Positions 23,711 through 32,092 of a stretch of 64,000 bases of DNA are shown here, piece after piece. The position numbers were made by a program, and so were the translations under genes. The stretch comes from Deltaproteobacteria bacterium. Its GTDB lineage: Bacteria; Myxococcota_A; UBA9160; SMWR01. Position 1 is the first letter of the stretch. Each line of letters begins with the position of its first letter. Under the pieces are notes generated by a model that did not search any database, was not told the origin of the DNA, and saw nothing but the letters and a program-made list of their open reading frames with translations. The stretch is from the NCBI GenBank assembly GCA_019310965.1, contig JAFDDG010000002.1:1-64000 (forward strand). Direction: 5' to 3'.

Positions 23711-25950
23711 AGCGGCCCGACTTCCGCACGGCGCTCTGGCTCTTCGCCGCGGCCTTCATCGTGCGCGGGCTGCCAGCCAGCAGCGTCTTCTCGCAAGGCA
23801 CGGTCTTCCTCCGCGACGGGGACGCCTACTACCACTTGCGACGCGCACTGTTCGCAATCGAGAACTTTCCGCACGCACTCGTCTTCGACAGCTACGTACA
23901 GTTCCCGCACGGTTCGAAGATCATCTGGCCGGCGTTCCTGGACACGTGCTTCGCCATCCTGCTTTGGCCGTTCGTCCAGATCGGTGGCTTCGACTTGGCA
24001 GCACGCGCCGCCGCCTGGCTGCCTCCGCTGCTCGGCGCGCTCACCGTCGTCGTGACCTGGGCGATCACACGCCGGCATTTCGGCGAGCGCGCCGCGCTCT
24101 GGGCCGGTGGTCTCCTGTGCGTTCTCGGTGGCCACTTCGTCTCCTCACGTCTCGGCGCGCTCGATCACCACGTCGCGATCTCGCTGGTCTCCGTGGTCCT
24201 GTTGGGATGCACGCTGCGCATGCTGGCAGGTACCGCCAGACGTAGAGACGCCGGTGCCTGCGGCGTCGTGGCAGGAGTCGCACTCTTGATCTGGCCGGGC
24301 TGTTTGCTCTATGTCGGCCTGGCGCTCGCCGGATTGGCTACAGCGGCGCTCTTTGCTCCCGAGCGACAGAGCGCCGCCGGCCGCTGGCACGACCTGGCGT
24401 GGGTGTCGAGCTGCGCCGGCATCGTGGTCGCCCCGTTCTCTCTCGGCGCCGAGTGGCCGCAGTGGAGTTCGATGAGTCCGGTGGTACTCACGAACTTCCA
24501 GCCCTGGCTGCTCGGCTCGACAGCGGCGCTGGCACTGCTCAGTGCACGCGCCGCAGCACGGGCGCCCTTTGGCGCCAGCGCTGCCGGCCGGGTGGCGGTG
24601 TTCTCGAGCGCCGGCGCACTGCTCCTGTTGGCCAGCGTGCTGATATCTGAGGACCTGACCCAAGGCTTCGCCGACGCATGGCGCTGGCTCGGCAAGAAAG
24701 AGGCGTTACAGGGCGGCATCATGGAGTCCCAACCGCTCTTCGTCGTCGGCGGCCGTGTGTCCGGCTACAGGGCCAACCTCCAGCTCTCGCCGATCATTTA
24801 CGCGTTTCCTCTGCTCTGGCTCTACGGATGCAACGAGGCACGGCGGTCGGATGCGCCGGGGCCACGCTACTTCCTGCTGGGATGGACCGGCGTGCTCCTC
24901 GCCATGACCGTGCTCCAGAAGCGCTTTCTCGACGCGTTCACGGTCGCCTTCGCGATGCAGACAGCGGTTTCCGTCGAGGGCCTCTGGCGGCGGAGCGGCC
25001 TGGCGCCGGATGGAATCATTGCGCGGCTGGCACCGCTGGCCGCGCTCGCCGTGCTCTTTCCGCTTCACGCGAACTACACACCGCACATCGACAACCTGCT
25101 GCGCGCCTTCCAGGACGAGCCGCTGCGACTCAGCACCTATCACCGTGCCGATCGAATACTCAATGGCGTGAGCCGCTGGTTGCGCACCTACACACCGACG
25201 ACGTCGGGCTGGCTCGACCCGACCGAGCGACCCGAATACGGCGTGCTGGCGCGCTGGAGCACGGGGCACTTGATCCAGCAGGTCGGGCGACGCCCGACGG
25301 TGACGGACAATTTCGGCGATGTTGCCGGCGCCGAGAACTTCGCGCTCGAGCAGCGATTCTGGTCCGCCCCGCCCCACGAGGCCGACAGAATTTTGGAGCG
25401 CCTGGGCGTGCGCTACGTCGTCGTGGCCGAAGGGGATCCCTTCATCGACTATTACGACAACCGTTCGATGTATCGCACGCTATTCCGGCGGGACGGAAGC
25501 GGCGTGCTGGCGCGTCCGGGCGAGGCCTCGACGCGCGCCGCAGGCCGCTACCGGTTGTTGATGGAATCCATCCCTCTGGGCGAGCGCACCAAGCGACCGT
25601 TCGCGAAAGTATTCGAGTTCGTTCCAGGCGCGCGGCTGCGGGGACGCACGACACCGGACACCAAGATCGGCCTATCCCTGCACGTCGACACCAACCGCGG
25701 TCGACGCTTCTCCTATCGCGACCGCATGAAGAGCGGGCCCGAAGGCCATTTCGAGTTCGTCGTACCCTACGCCAACGAGGGCGGACCCGACTGGCTGAAA
25801 GTCGGCGAGCGCTACGCCGTGCGCTGTGGGCTCGCGACGCACTGGACCGAGGTGTCCGAGCAGCAGGTGCGAAACGGAGAGACTGTCCGGGTCGGTGACC
25901 CATGCAGCGCGGCACACGGACCCGTCCAGAGGCGCAAAAGGCGAGACTGA
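23707..25950 (+). CDS. STT3/AglB/PglB-like oligosaccharyltransferase
   Basis: 747-residue GT-C protein. The first external loop holds RDGDAYYH (Asp37, Asp39), equivalent to the catalytic acidic pair of STT3 proteins. ALDHHVA (Asp153, His154, His155) matches the conserved DHH. The soluble C-terminal domain begins near residue 500 with WLDPTERPEYGVLARWSTG and RRPTVTDNFGD, which takes the place of the WWDYG signature and its flanks, with WLDP instead of WWDYG. Such enzymes move a lipid-linked glycan onto Asn of secreted proteins. The substitution makes acceptor specificity uncertain. Overlaps the small membrane protein upstream by 4 bp. Confidence 0.8.
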   Translation: MKRPDFRTALWLFAAAFIVRGLPASSVFSQGTVFLRDGDAYYHLRRALFAIENFPHALVFDSYVQFPHGSKIIWPAFLDTCFAILLWPFVQIGGFDLAARAAAWLPPLLGALTVVVTWAITRRHFGERAALWAGGLLCVLGGHFVSSRLGALDHHVAISLVSVVLLGCTLRMLAGTARRRDAGACGVVAGVALLIWPGCLLYVGLALAGLATAALFAPERQSAAGRWHDLAWVSSCAGIVVAPFSLGAEWPQWSSMSPVVLTNFQPWLLGSTAALALLSARAAARAPFGASAAGRVAVFSSAGALLLLASVLISEDLTQGFADAWRWLGKKEALQGGIMESQPLFVVGGRVSGYRANLQLSPIIYAFPLLWLYGCNEARRSDAPGPRYFLLGWTGVLLAMTVLQKRFLDAFTVAFAMQTAVSVEGLWRRSGLAPDGIIARLAPLAALAVLFPLHANYTPHIDNLLRAFQDEPLRLSTYHRADRILNGVSRWLRTYTPTTSGWLDPTERPEYGVLARWSTGHLIQQVGRRPTVTDNFGDVAGAENFALEQRFWSAPPHEADRILERLGVRYVVVAEGDPFIDYYDNRSMYRTLFRRDGSGVLARPGEASTRAAGRYRLLMESIPLGERTKRPFAKVFEFVPGARLRGRTTPDTKIGLSLHVDTNRGRRFSYRDRMKSGPEGHFEFVVPYANEGGPDWLKVGERYAVRCGLATHWTEVSEQQVRNGETVRVGDPCSAAHGPVQRRKRRD

Positions 25951-25992
25951 CTACGCTATGGTGTCGCCCCCCCAACGCGAGGAGATGCAATC

Positions 25993-27075
25993 ATGAAGGC
26001 ACTGGTGTGCACGGAGCCCGGCAAGTTCTCGGTGGAGAACGTGACACTCGATCCGCCGAAGACCGGAGAAATCCGCGTGAAGATGGGGGCGACCGGAGTC
26101 TGCCGCTCGGACCTGTCGGTGATCAACGGCGTTCTGCCGCTGCCGCCGCCGGTGGTGCTGGGGCACGAGGGCGCCGGCACCGTCGCCGAGCTCGGCCACG
26201 GCGTCAACGGCCTCGAGGTCGGCGACCACGTGATCCTCTCTTTCGTCCCCTGCTGCGGCAGCTGCGATGCGTGCCTGCATCACCGCCCGGTCTTCTGCTC
26301 TGCCGGCGTGCCCGACGGGCGCATGATCGACGGCACCTACCGCGTGCATCAGGGCGAGAAGGACTTCGGCACCATGCAGTTCCTCGGGTGCATGGCCGAG
26401 GAGTGCGTCGTACCGGCTACTGCCGCCGTCAAGATCGACAAGAGCGTGCCCTTCGACAAGGCCTCGCTGGTGGGTTGCGGCGTGATGACCGGCGTCGGCG
26501 CCGCGATCAACACCGCACAGGTGACTCCGGGCTCGACGTGCGTCGTCTTCGGCTGCGGGGGGGTCGGCCTCTCCGTAATCCAGGGCTGTCGAATCAGCGG
26601 AGCCGATCGCATCATCGCCGTCGACGTGCTGCCCAACAAGCTTGAGATGGCGAAACAATTCGGGGCGACGGATGCCATCGATGGAAGCGACGGCCAGGCT
26701 CCCGGGAAGATCCACGAGCTCACCGGCGGCGGCGCCGACTACGCCTTCGAAGCCGTGGGGGTGCCCGCGCTGATGGAGGCCGCCTACGCCTCCGTGCGCA
26801 GCGGCGGCACCGCCGTGCTCGTCGGCGTGGGCTCGCTCACCCAGAGCTTCTCGATCAACGCGCTGATGGCGCCGCTTTCTGGCAAGACCATCAAGGGCAG
26901 CATGTACGGCGACGCCAATCCGCACGCCGACTTCCCGCGCCTGCTGGGCCTCTACCAACGCGGCAAACTCGACCTGGACGCGATGGTGACCCGCACCTAC
27001 TCGATCGACGATGCGCCCCAGGCGTTCACCGACATGGAGAAGGGCGTGAACGCCAGAGGCGTGATCGTCTTCTAG
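25993..27075 (+). CDS. Zinc-dependent alcohol dehydrogenase (MDR superfamily)
   Basis: 360 residues. GVCRSDLSV supplies the catalytic-zinc Cys, VVLGHEGAGTVAELG the zinc-binding GHE motif, and PCCGSCDACLHHRPVFC the structural-zinc Cys cluster. The Rossmann site is VVFGCGGVGLSVIQG followed by VDVLPNK, which points to NAD. The best fit is the class III-like/Rxyl_3153-type alcohol dehydrogenases that often sit in lipid- or xenobiotic-degradation loci. GAGGAG lies about 9 nt before the ATG. The F420-type protein follows after 42 bp. Confidence 0.92.
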   Translation: MKALVCTEPGKFSVENVTLDPPKTGEIRVKMGATGVCRSDLSVINGVLPLPPPVVLGHEGAGTVAELGHGVNGLEVGDHVILSFVPCCGSCDACLHHRPVFCSAGVPDGRMIDGTYRVHQGEKDFGTMQFLGCMAEECVVPATAAVKIDKSVPFDKASLVGCGVMTGVGAAINTAQVTPGSTCVVFGCGGVGLSVIQGCRISGADRIIAVDVLPNKLEMAKQFGATDAIDGSDGQAPGKIHELTGGGADYAFEAVGVPALMEAAYASVRSGGTAVLVGVGSLTQSFSINALMAPLSGKTIKGSMYGDANPHADFPRLLGLYQRGKLDLDAMVTRTYSIDDAPQAFTDMEKGVNARGVIVF

Positions 27076-27117
27076 AGGCTGGCCCGTCGACTTCTGCACA
27101 GCACTCGGAGGTGCACA

Positions 27118-27600
27118 ATGAGCGACTACAACTCCCCTTGGGTCGTTCGCTTCGCGTCATCCGCCTTCGGTGCGGAGCTCGATCGCGTGCTGGTGCGTTG
27201 GATCGGGCACTCGCTCGTGAACCTGCTCTTCTCGCGAGCGACCCATGTCGAGTACAACCCACCGCTGCTCCTCACCAGCACCGGCGCGCGCACCGGTCAG
27301 CCGCGACGCGCCGTGCTGCCCTACTTCCCGGCAGGGGAGCACATCGCGATCGTGGGCTCTCGCGGTGGAATGCCGAGCGATCCGAATTGGGCCCACAACC
27401 TGCGCGCCCATCCCGAGGCCACGATCCACGTCAACCGCCGCGCCCGGCGGGTTCGCGCGCAGCTCGCGACTGGCGAAGAACGCGCCGCACTCTGGCAGTC
27501 CATCGCAGAGCAGGCGCCCGTCTACCTCACCTACGAGAAGCGCGCGGCCGGGCACCGCGAAATTCCCGTCTTCGTGCTGAAGACGATCGGCGCCGACTAG
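27118..27600 (+). CDS. Deazaflavin (F420)-dependent nitroreductase-family (Ddn-like) protein
   Basis: 160 residues with the Ddn split-barrel signature: LLLTSTGARTGQPRRAVLPY, a VGSRGGMPSDPNWAHNLRAHP cofactor-binding stretch and a C-terminal REIPVFVLKT strand. Members reduce nitro or enone substrates with F420H2. GGAGGT lies 5 nt upstream of the ATG. It likely forms a pair with the alcohol dehydrogenase before it. The stop overlaps the convergent M28 gene by 3 bp. Related copies are at 37084-37554 and 44009-44500. Confidence 0.9.
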   Translation: MSDYNSPWVVRFASSAFGAELDRVLVRWIGHSLVNLLFSRATHVEYNPPLLLTSTGARTGQPRRAVLPYFPAGEHIAIVGSRGGMPSDPNWAHNLRAHPEATIHVNRRARRVRAQLATGEERAALWQSIAEQAPVYLTYEKRAAGHREIPVFVLKTIGAD

Positions 27601-28688
27601 TAGCCGTCGGCTGCGGGCCGTCGGCCTTTTTCACTCCGTTCGCGCTCCCACTGCCGCCGGAGCGCGAGCCCACCGGCGATGCCGAGGGCAGGTGCCAGGA
27701 GGAGGAGGGCCCCCGAGCCCAGGGCAGGCACCTCCGGCGGCACGGCGCCCACCCGCAATGCCACCATGGCGAGCGTCGCTCGTGTCACATCGCTGGCGAA
27801 CCCGAGGTCCAGCGTTGCCAGCGTGTCCCCGGCACCGTGGTAGTTCGGATTCCGAAAGTTCGCAGTGTCGGTGACCATGATCGCCGGGAAACCCTCATCC
27901 CAGAAGGGGGCGTGGTCGCTTCTCCGAGAATCCGGAAAACAGGCTCCGGTCCCCGCCACCTGGGCCCACACGACCGGCAGCCCGGCGACGTGGCCGCTTA
28001 CGGCCGTCTCGAAATCGGTGATGAGACTGGCAGAGGCACTGTTGGCCACGACACCGACGAAGTCTCCCGCTGTGACGCCTTCGGTCTTGAAGGTCACGCA
28101 GGGCGGCGTGTTGGTGAACGGCACCTGGCAGGGGGAGGCGCAGGTGTAGCCGATCATTTCGAGCGAGATCATTCCAATCAGGTTCCAACCTGCGCTCCCC
28201 GCGGCCTGGGCCAGCTGGTTACTCCCCACGAGCCCCGCCTCTTCCAGGGCGAAGGCCACCAGACGAACGGTCGCATCGGTCTCGGTCCCCGCGAGAACCC
28301 GGGCGATCTCGAGGAGCCCCGCCAACCCACTGGCGTTGTCGTCCGCTCCAGGAGTGCCCGAAACCGTGTCGAAATGGGCGCCTACGAGAAAAATCTCGTT
28401 CGGCCTCAGCGTCCCGGTCAGATCGGCGATCAGGTTCTCACTGCTTCCGACCGGATCGCTCTGCACGGTGTAACCGTAGGCTTCGAGCTCATCCCGGATG
28501 TAGTCGGCCGCAGCGGCCTGCTGGAGCGTCGTGGCCCGCTCTCCCTGAAGAGCCGTGATGTGCCCTTGCAGGTTGGCCTGGGAGACCTGAGTGACGAGGT
28601 CAGATACCTGGGAGGAAGCGACGACAGACGCACACGTGATGGTCCAAAACACGACCGTCGCTGCAACGAGATTCTTGAACTTGCGCAT
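27597..28688 (-). CDS. M28-family metallopeptidase with PEP-CTERM-like sorting tail
   Basis: 363 residues with a Sec signal peptide (about 1-25). Zinc ligands of M28 peptidases are visible: AHFDTVSGTPGADDNASG (His, Asp), the catalytic ALEEAG Glu pair, and YHGAGDT (His) near residue 295. The C-terminus has VPALGSG, a hydrophobic stretch and an Arg-rich end (RRQWERER), i.e. the motif-membrane-basic layout of exosortase substrates. It is therefore a plausible client of the exosortase at the start of the window. The basic tail runs on about 15 residues longer than typical. Likely a cell-surface aminopeptidase. Confidence 0.88.
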   Translation of the reverse strand: MRKFKNLVAATVVFWTITCASVVASSQVSDLVTQVSQANLQGHITALQGERATTLQQAAAADYIRDELEAYGYTVQSDPVGSSENLIADLTGTLRPNEIFLVGAHFDTVSGTPGADDNASGLAGLLEIARVLAGTETDATVRLVAFALEEAGLVGSNQLAQAAGSAGWNLIGMISLEMIGYTCASPCQVPFTNTPPCVTFKTEGVTAGDFVGVVANSASASLITDFETAVSGHVAGLPVVWAQVAGTGACFPDSRRSDHAPFWDEGFPAIMVTDTANFRNPNYHGAGDTLATLDLGFASDVTRATLAMVALRVGAVPPEVPALGSGALLLLAPALGIAGGLALRRQWERERSEKGRRPAADGY

Positions 28689-28732
28689 TTCCGACCAGCG
28701 TTTCCTGGGGACCGGGGACGCCCTTACCTATT

Positions 28733-28760
28733 GCCTCTTCTCGCGCGGTGGAGAAGAGGC
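28733..28760. repeat. Perfect 10-bp inverted repeat (hairpin)
   Basis: GCCTCTTCTC at 28733-28742 and GAGAAGAGGC at 28751-28760 with an 8-nt loop, between the selenoprotein stop (28820) and the M28 start (28688), both on the minus strand. No T-run follows on either side, so it is not a standard intrinsic terminator. It may be a terminator-like or mRNA-stabilising stem, or a leader structure of the M28 mRNA. Confidence 0.55.
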
Positions 28761-28819
28761 GTAGCTCCCGCGCCTGGCGCGATATTGTGGAGTGAGTGCG
28801 CCTCTGGGCGAGAGACCCA

Positions 28820-29521
28820 TCAGCCCTCGGCGAGCACCCGCCCGATCGCGCTCTCCCACTCTGCCGGCTTGAAGAACATCGGCCCGACGCCACCCTTGTA
28901 GGCCACGCGCCCGTCGCGCCCGACCACGTAGAGGCGCTCCGGCACCGCCGCGTACGCCTTCGCGATCGCATCGTCCATCTCGTCCACCACAGCCGGCATC
29001 TCGAGAGCGAGCTTCACCATGCAGCTTTGACCCACCTCGATGCGCTCCTCCATCGAGCGATGCTGGCGAACGAGGACAGCATCCCGCTCGTTTTCCTTCA
29101 CTTGCCAGCCGTCGGTTGGATGGATCTCCTGGATGTAGACGACGCAGCATTCGACCCGATCGCGAAAACGTCGATAGATGCGATTGAGGGTCCCAGCCTG
29201 GGCCCGGAACGGCGGTCAGGTGTAGCTACCGAAGACCAGGGCAACGGGCCGGTGCCCGCGATGCGCCGCCAGCGAAAAGCGCTCGGGCTGGCCCGCCGGC
29301 CGCGCCCCCAGCCAGGGCAACTCGATCTCGGGCGCCGGCTCGCCCGGCTGCACCGAGGTCGCTTCGAGCGCAAACATGGCCTCGATCGTCGCCGCGGCCT
29401 TCGGGTGCGCAATGGCTTCGGCGAGGTCGTCGACCTCCATCCCCGCCAGGTCGCCCTCCCCCGGCTGCGCCAGTCGCTCGCGCAGGTCAGCCATCAAGCG
29501 TTGGGTGTCGACCCGGACCAT
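28820..29521 (-). CDS. Iodothyronine-deiodinase-like selenoprotein (UGA read as selenocysteine)
   Basis: The frame from ATG 29521 (AAGGAG 6 nt upstream) meets an in-frame TGA at 29216-29218 as codon 102. It then continues to a normal stop at 28820, giving 233 residues. Around the TGA the protein reads LVFGSYT-U-PPFR, the thioredoxin-fold active site of deiodinase-like selenoproteins. After it come VVYIQEIHPTDGW, also a deiodinase landmark, and RLYVVGRDGRVAYKGG, a thioredoxin-fold beta strand. Without readthrough both halves would be meaningless fragments. A hairpin suited to a bacterial SECIS lies just after the UGA. The role is probably redox or peroxide handling; deiodination itself is not implied. 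It reads with the YdjM-like gene 20 bp upstream. Confidence 0.88.
29188..29205 (-). promoter_or_regulatory. Putative bacterial SECIS hairpin
   Basis: On the minus strand, 11 nt after the UGA, GGG-CCCA-GGC-TGGG-A-CCC can fold into a 7-bp stem with one bulged A. The apical loop is GGC, starting 17 nt after the UGA and carrying G in its first two positions. This matches the general shape of bacterial SECIS elements as I recall it. The stem is short and GC-rich, so folding should be checked by a dedicated search. Confidence 0.55.
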
Positions 29522-29541
29522 CGTCGCTCCTTCGCGCGCGC

Positions 29542-30090
29542 TCAGGGAGAATACCATGCCCGCCGACGCCAGAACCTGGCGCCGACCAGGCAGGCCCCGA
29601 CGGGGAGCCACACCCAGAGCACCTCGTTGGCCAGGATCGCGAGCGCCGGCCCGCCGAAGAACGCGTCGACACCGATCGGCGACGTGGCCAGGGGGCGCCA
29701 CGGCGCAAAGCTGCGGTGTGCATCGAAGGGAATCCAGAAGCCGACGCCGAGCCCCGCGTCGCTGAAGGCGTCGAGCACGCCGTGGGACGCCGTCGCCAGC
29801 CCCAGCACGAGCGCGAGCACCCAACCTTCACCCGAGCGCAGCAACGCCCCGCGAGACCCGAGTGTTCCCGCCAGCAGCCCCGCAAGTGCGGCAAATGTGA
29901 GGGAATGCGTGAAGCCGCGATGGCCGAGCGCGTGGTCGTAGGCGATGCCAAAGCCAAAACCCAGTACGTCGATGTCGGGCAGCACCGCCAGCAGCGCGGC
30001 GCAGGCGAGCAGACGCCCCCGATGCGCGGGCGCGGGCGCCACCTGCGCGATTGCGGCACCGACCAGAGCATGGGTGAGAACCGTCGCCAT
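29542..30090 (-). CDS. YdjM-like membrane-bound metal-dependent hydrolase
   Basis: 182 residues with four to five membrane segments. Conserved polar positions of the YdjM/DUF457 family are present: LTHALVG at the N-terminus, VLPDIDVLG, HRGFTHSLTFA and SHGVLDAFSDAG. The His and Asp residues are thought to bind metal in this family. The protein is a hydrolase of unknown substrate in the inner membrane. It precedes the selenoprotein by 20 bp and follows the small membrane protein by 26 bp, so the three form an operon. Confidence 0.82.
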   Translation of the reverse strand: MATVLTHALVGAAIAQVAPAPAHRGRLLACAALLAVLPDIDVLGFGFGIAYDHALGHRGFTHSLTFAALAGLLAGTLGSRGALLRSGEGWVLALVLGLATASHGVLDAFSDAGLGVGFWIPFDAHRSFAPWRPLATSPIGVDAFFGGPALAILANEVLWVWLPVGACLVGARFWRRRAWYSP

Positions 30091-30116
30091 CGCGCGACAA
30101 GGCTACCGCGCCGAGC

Positions 30117-30503
30117 TCAGACGCCCCCGCGCTCCAACAACACCAGCAACCCGCAGCCGTAGGCGGGCGCCACCACCACCGCCGAGAAGACCACGCCGAA
30201 ACGGCCATAGAGCCCGCGCTCCTCCTCCGACAGCTCCGGATCGCGATCGATCGAGCGCAGGTCGAGGGCCGTCGACCAAGTGTCCCAGGTGATCGCGTAG
30301 ATCAAGATGGCGACCACCCAGAACCCGAGTCCCTGCGCGAGCGGAGCCGCCCAGTACGCGACGACCATCAGCAGGCTGAACGCCGCGGAAAAGGTGCCGG
30401 TCAGCAGATACCAGCGCGAACGGCCGTCGCGCAGATCGTCGATCAGTCCGCTGGTGGAAAGGCCCACCAGAACGATCGTGTATGCAGCCGCCCACCAGGG
30501 CAT
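30117..30503 (-). CDS. Small integral membrane protein, unknown function
   Basis: 128 residues with four predicted membrane helices (AAAYTIVLVGLS, GTFSAAFSLLMVVAYW, GFWVVAILIYAITW, FGVVFSAVVVAPAYGCG). A conserved-looking loop DLRSIDRDPELSEEERGLYGRFG lies between helices three and four. I do not recognise a family. It is the first gene of a likely three-gene operon with the YdjM-like protein and the selenoprotein. Confidence 0.6.
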   Translation of the reverse strand: MPWWAAAYTIVLVGLSTSGLIDDLRDGRSRWYLLTGTFSAAFSLLMVVAYWAAPLAQGLGFWVVAILIYAITWDTWSTALDLRSIDRDPELSEEERGLYGRFGVVFSAVVVAPAYGCGLLVLLERGGV

Positions 30504-30995
30504 CGCACCCCCCTCTCACCCCATCGGAGGCCCCGACGCCGCGCTGGAGCCGCCGCACGGCGCGTGCCTTCACCAACCCGCAACACCAGCCCCTGAGAAC
30601 CCCCGAAGACACGCGGCAGCGGCGGCGCTCGAGCACGGCGGCCCAGAACCCATAGCGCAGCCGAGGCACGCCACACCCAGCCCAACCGGTGGCCAGAGGC
30701 ATTCTCGAGGAGCTGCCAGAACGTGCCGGCCTGCTCCAGCCCCCTGCGATCCCGCAAGCGCCCAGGGGGGGCACGGGCCCAGCGGCCCGAGCGCGAGCAG
30801 CCACGCATCCGGTCGCCACAGGCACGCGACGGGGAGACCGGTTCGTGGTTCAGGAGCGTTGCCCGGCGCCCGCTCGACAGAGATCGACACGGAAACTCCG
30901 CTCACTGTGGCGCAGAGGCTACCATGGGCGGCCACCGGGCATAGCGGTCCGGCCGTGGCGAGCGGGATGCCCCCGGCGCCACCAGGAGGAGCATC
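30504..30995. other. Intergenic stretch, no supported gene
   Basis: About 490 bases between divergent genes. Open frames on both strands are rich in Arg, Ala and Pro with no signal, membrane segment or domain I can defend. No clear promoter boxes were seen except the AGGAGGAG ribosome-binding site at the right edge for the next gene. Confidence 0.5.
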
Positions 30996-31544
30996 GTGAA
31001 GATCGAAGATTGCGTCCTGTTCAGCGGAGCTGCCCAGGGTGCCGAGTCGGAATTTGGCGCCGCCGCAGAGCGGCACGGCATCGAGGAAGTGAACTTCACC
31101 TTCGACGGACACAACGACGCGCGTCCCCGCGGCATCCGCGTGCTGACCCACAAGGAGCTCGAACAGGGCGACGTCAGTCTCGCCTACGTGGGCCGGCTCA
31201 TGCATCGGCGCTACCGGGACACGCCGCTCTTTCGCAAGGTGCTCCAGAGCATCTGGCACCAGATCAACAGCGGCCAGGAGATCTACGTCGTCGGCAAGAT
31301 CCTCGACGACCAGACAGTCAAGGGCGGCACCGGCTGGGGCGCCGAGTTCGCAAAACTCTGCAACAAGCCACTGTTCGTCTTCGACCAGGAGAAGGACTCC
31401 TGGTTCCACTGGAACGGCGAGATCTGGGACGCCCAGGAGACGCCCACGATCGCACACCCCCACTTCGCGGGTACCGGCACGCGCTTCCTGCGCGACAACG
31501 GCAAGCGGGCCATCGAAGACCTGTTCTCCCGCTCGTTCGGCTAG
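30996..31544 (+). CDS. Conserved protein, possible SLOG/Rossmann-like nucleotide-binding fold
   Basis: 182 residues from GTG 30996 with AGGAGGAG 5 nt upstream. The N-terminus LFSGAAQGAESEFGAAAERHG has the Gly-rich loop of SLOG-type (YpsA/DprA-related) folds, and QEIYVVGKILDD and KPLFVFDQEKDSWF follow as strand-like segments. A C-terminal FAGTGTRFLRDNGKRAIEDLF closes it. SLOG assignment is tentative and from pattern only. It stands 61 bp ahead of greB on the same strand. No reaction can be named. Confidence 0.55.
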   Translation: MKIEDCVLFSGAAQGAESEFGAAAERHGIEEVNFTFDGHNDARPRGIRVLTHKELEQGDVSLAYVGRLMHRRYRDTPLFRKVLQSIWHQINSGQEIYVVGKILDDQTVKGGTGWGAEFAKLCNKPLFVFDQEKDSWFHWNGEIWDAQETPTIAHPHFAGTGTRFLRDNGKRAIEDLFSRSFG

Positions 31545-31605
31545 AGCGAGGCACGAGCGCCACTCGCGCCACCGGGGATCGCATGTCCAACCGCCGAGGC
31601 CTGCC

Positions 31606-32088
31606 GTGCCGCAGACGCCCATCACTCCCGAAGGTGCTCACAAGCTGCAGCAGGAGCTCGAGCACCTGTGGCGCGTCGAGCGCCCGCGCGTCACGCAGGA
31701 GGTGTCCGAGGCCGCGGCCTTGGGTGACCGCTCGGAGAACGCCGAGTACATCTACGGCAAGAAGCGCTTGCGCGAGATCGACCGACGCGTGCACTTTCTC
31801 CGCAAGCATCTGGAAGAGCTGCAGGTGGTGCAACCGGGCGAAGTGGCCGACCCGTCGCGCATCTTCTTCGGTGCCTGGGTCACCGTCGAGGACGACAACG
31901 GTGATGAGCACTGCTACCGCCTGGTTGGCCCCGACGAGATCGCACCCGAACGCGGCTGGATCAGCGTCCAGTCGCCCCTCGGCCGGGTGCTTCTCGGCAA
32001 GGCAGCAGGTGACCAGGTCGAGTTCGCCCGTCCAGCCGGCCGCGCGCACTTCAGCATCTGCGCAATCTCCTACTCACGCCCGGATTGA
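31606..32088 (+). CDS. greB: Transcript cleavage/elongation factor GreB
   Basis: 160 residues. The N-terminal coiled coil has ITPEGAHKLQQELEHLW and the acidic tip GDRSENAEYIYGKK, whose Asp/Glu reach into the RNA polymerase channel to trigger cleavage of backtracked RNA. The C-terminal FKBP-like domain runs from about residue 80 with YRLVGPDEIAP and SPLGRVLLGKAAGDQVEF. The RxxERPRV element (WRVERPRVT) favours GreB over GreA. Starts with GTG; no in-frame ATG is available close upstream. Confidence 0.93.
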   Translation: MPQTPITPEGAHKLQQELEHLWRVERPRVTQEVSEAAALGDRSENAEYIYGKKRLREIDRRVHFLRKHLEELQVVQPGEVADPSRIFFGAWVTVEDDNGDEHCYRLVGPDEIAPERGWISVQSPLGRVLLGKAAGDQVEFARPAGRAHFSICAISYSRPD

Positions 32089-32092
32089 GCGA

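Noticed and set aside
29098..29412. Minus-strand ORF overlapping the selenoprotein
   Set aside because: It is in another frame, Arg/Ser-rich, and covers the region explained by UGA readthrough.
30443..30808. Minus-strand ORF of about 120 residues in the 30.5-31 kb gap
   Set aside because: Arg/Gly/Trp-rich, overlaps the start of the small membrane protein and has no domain or start support.
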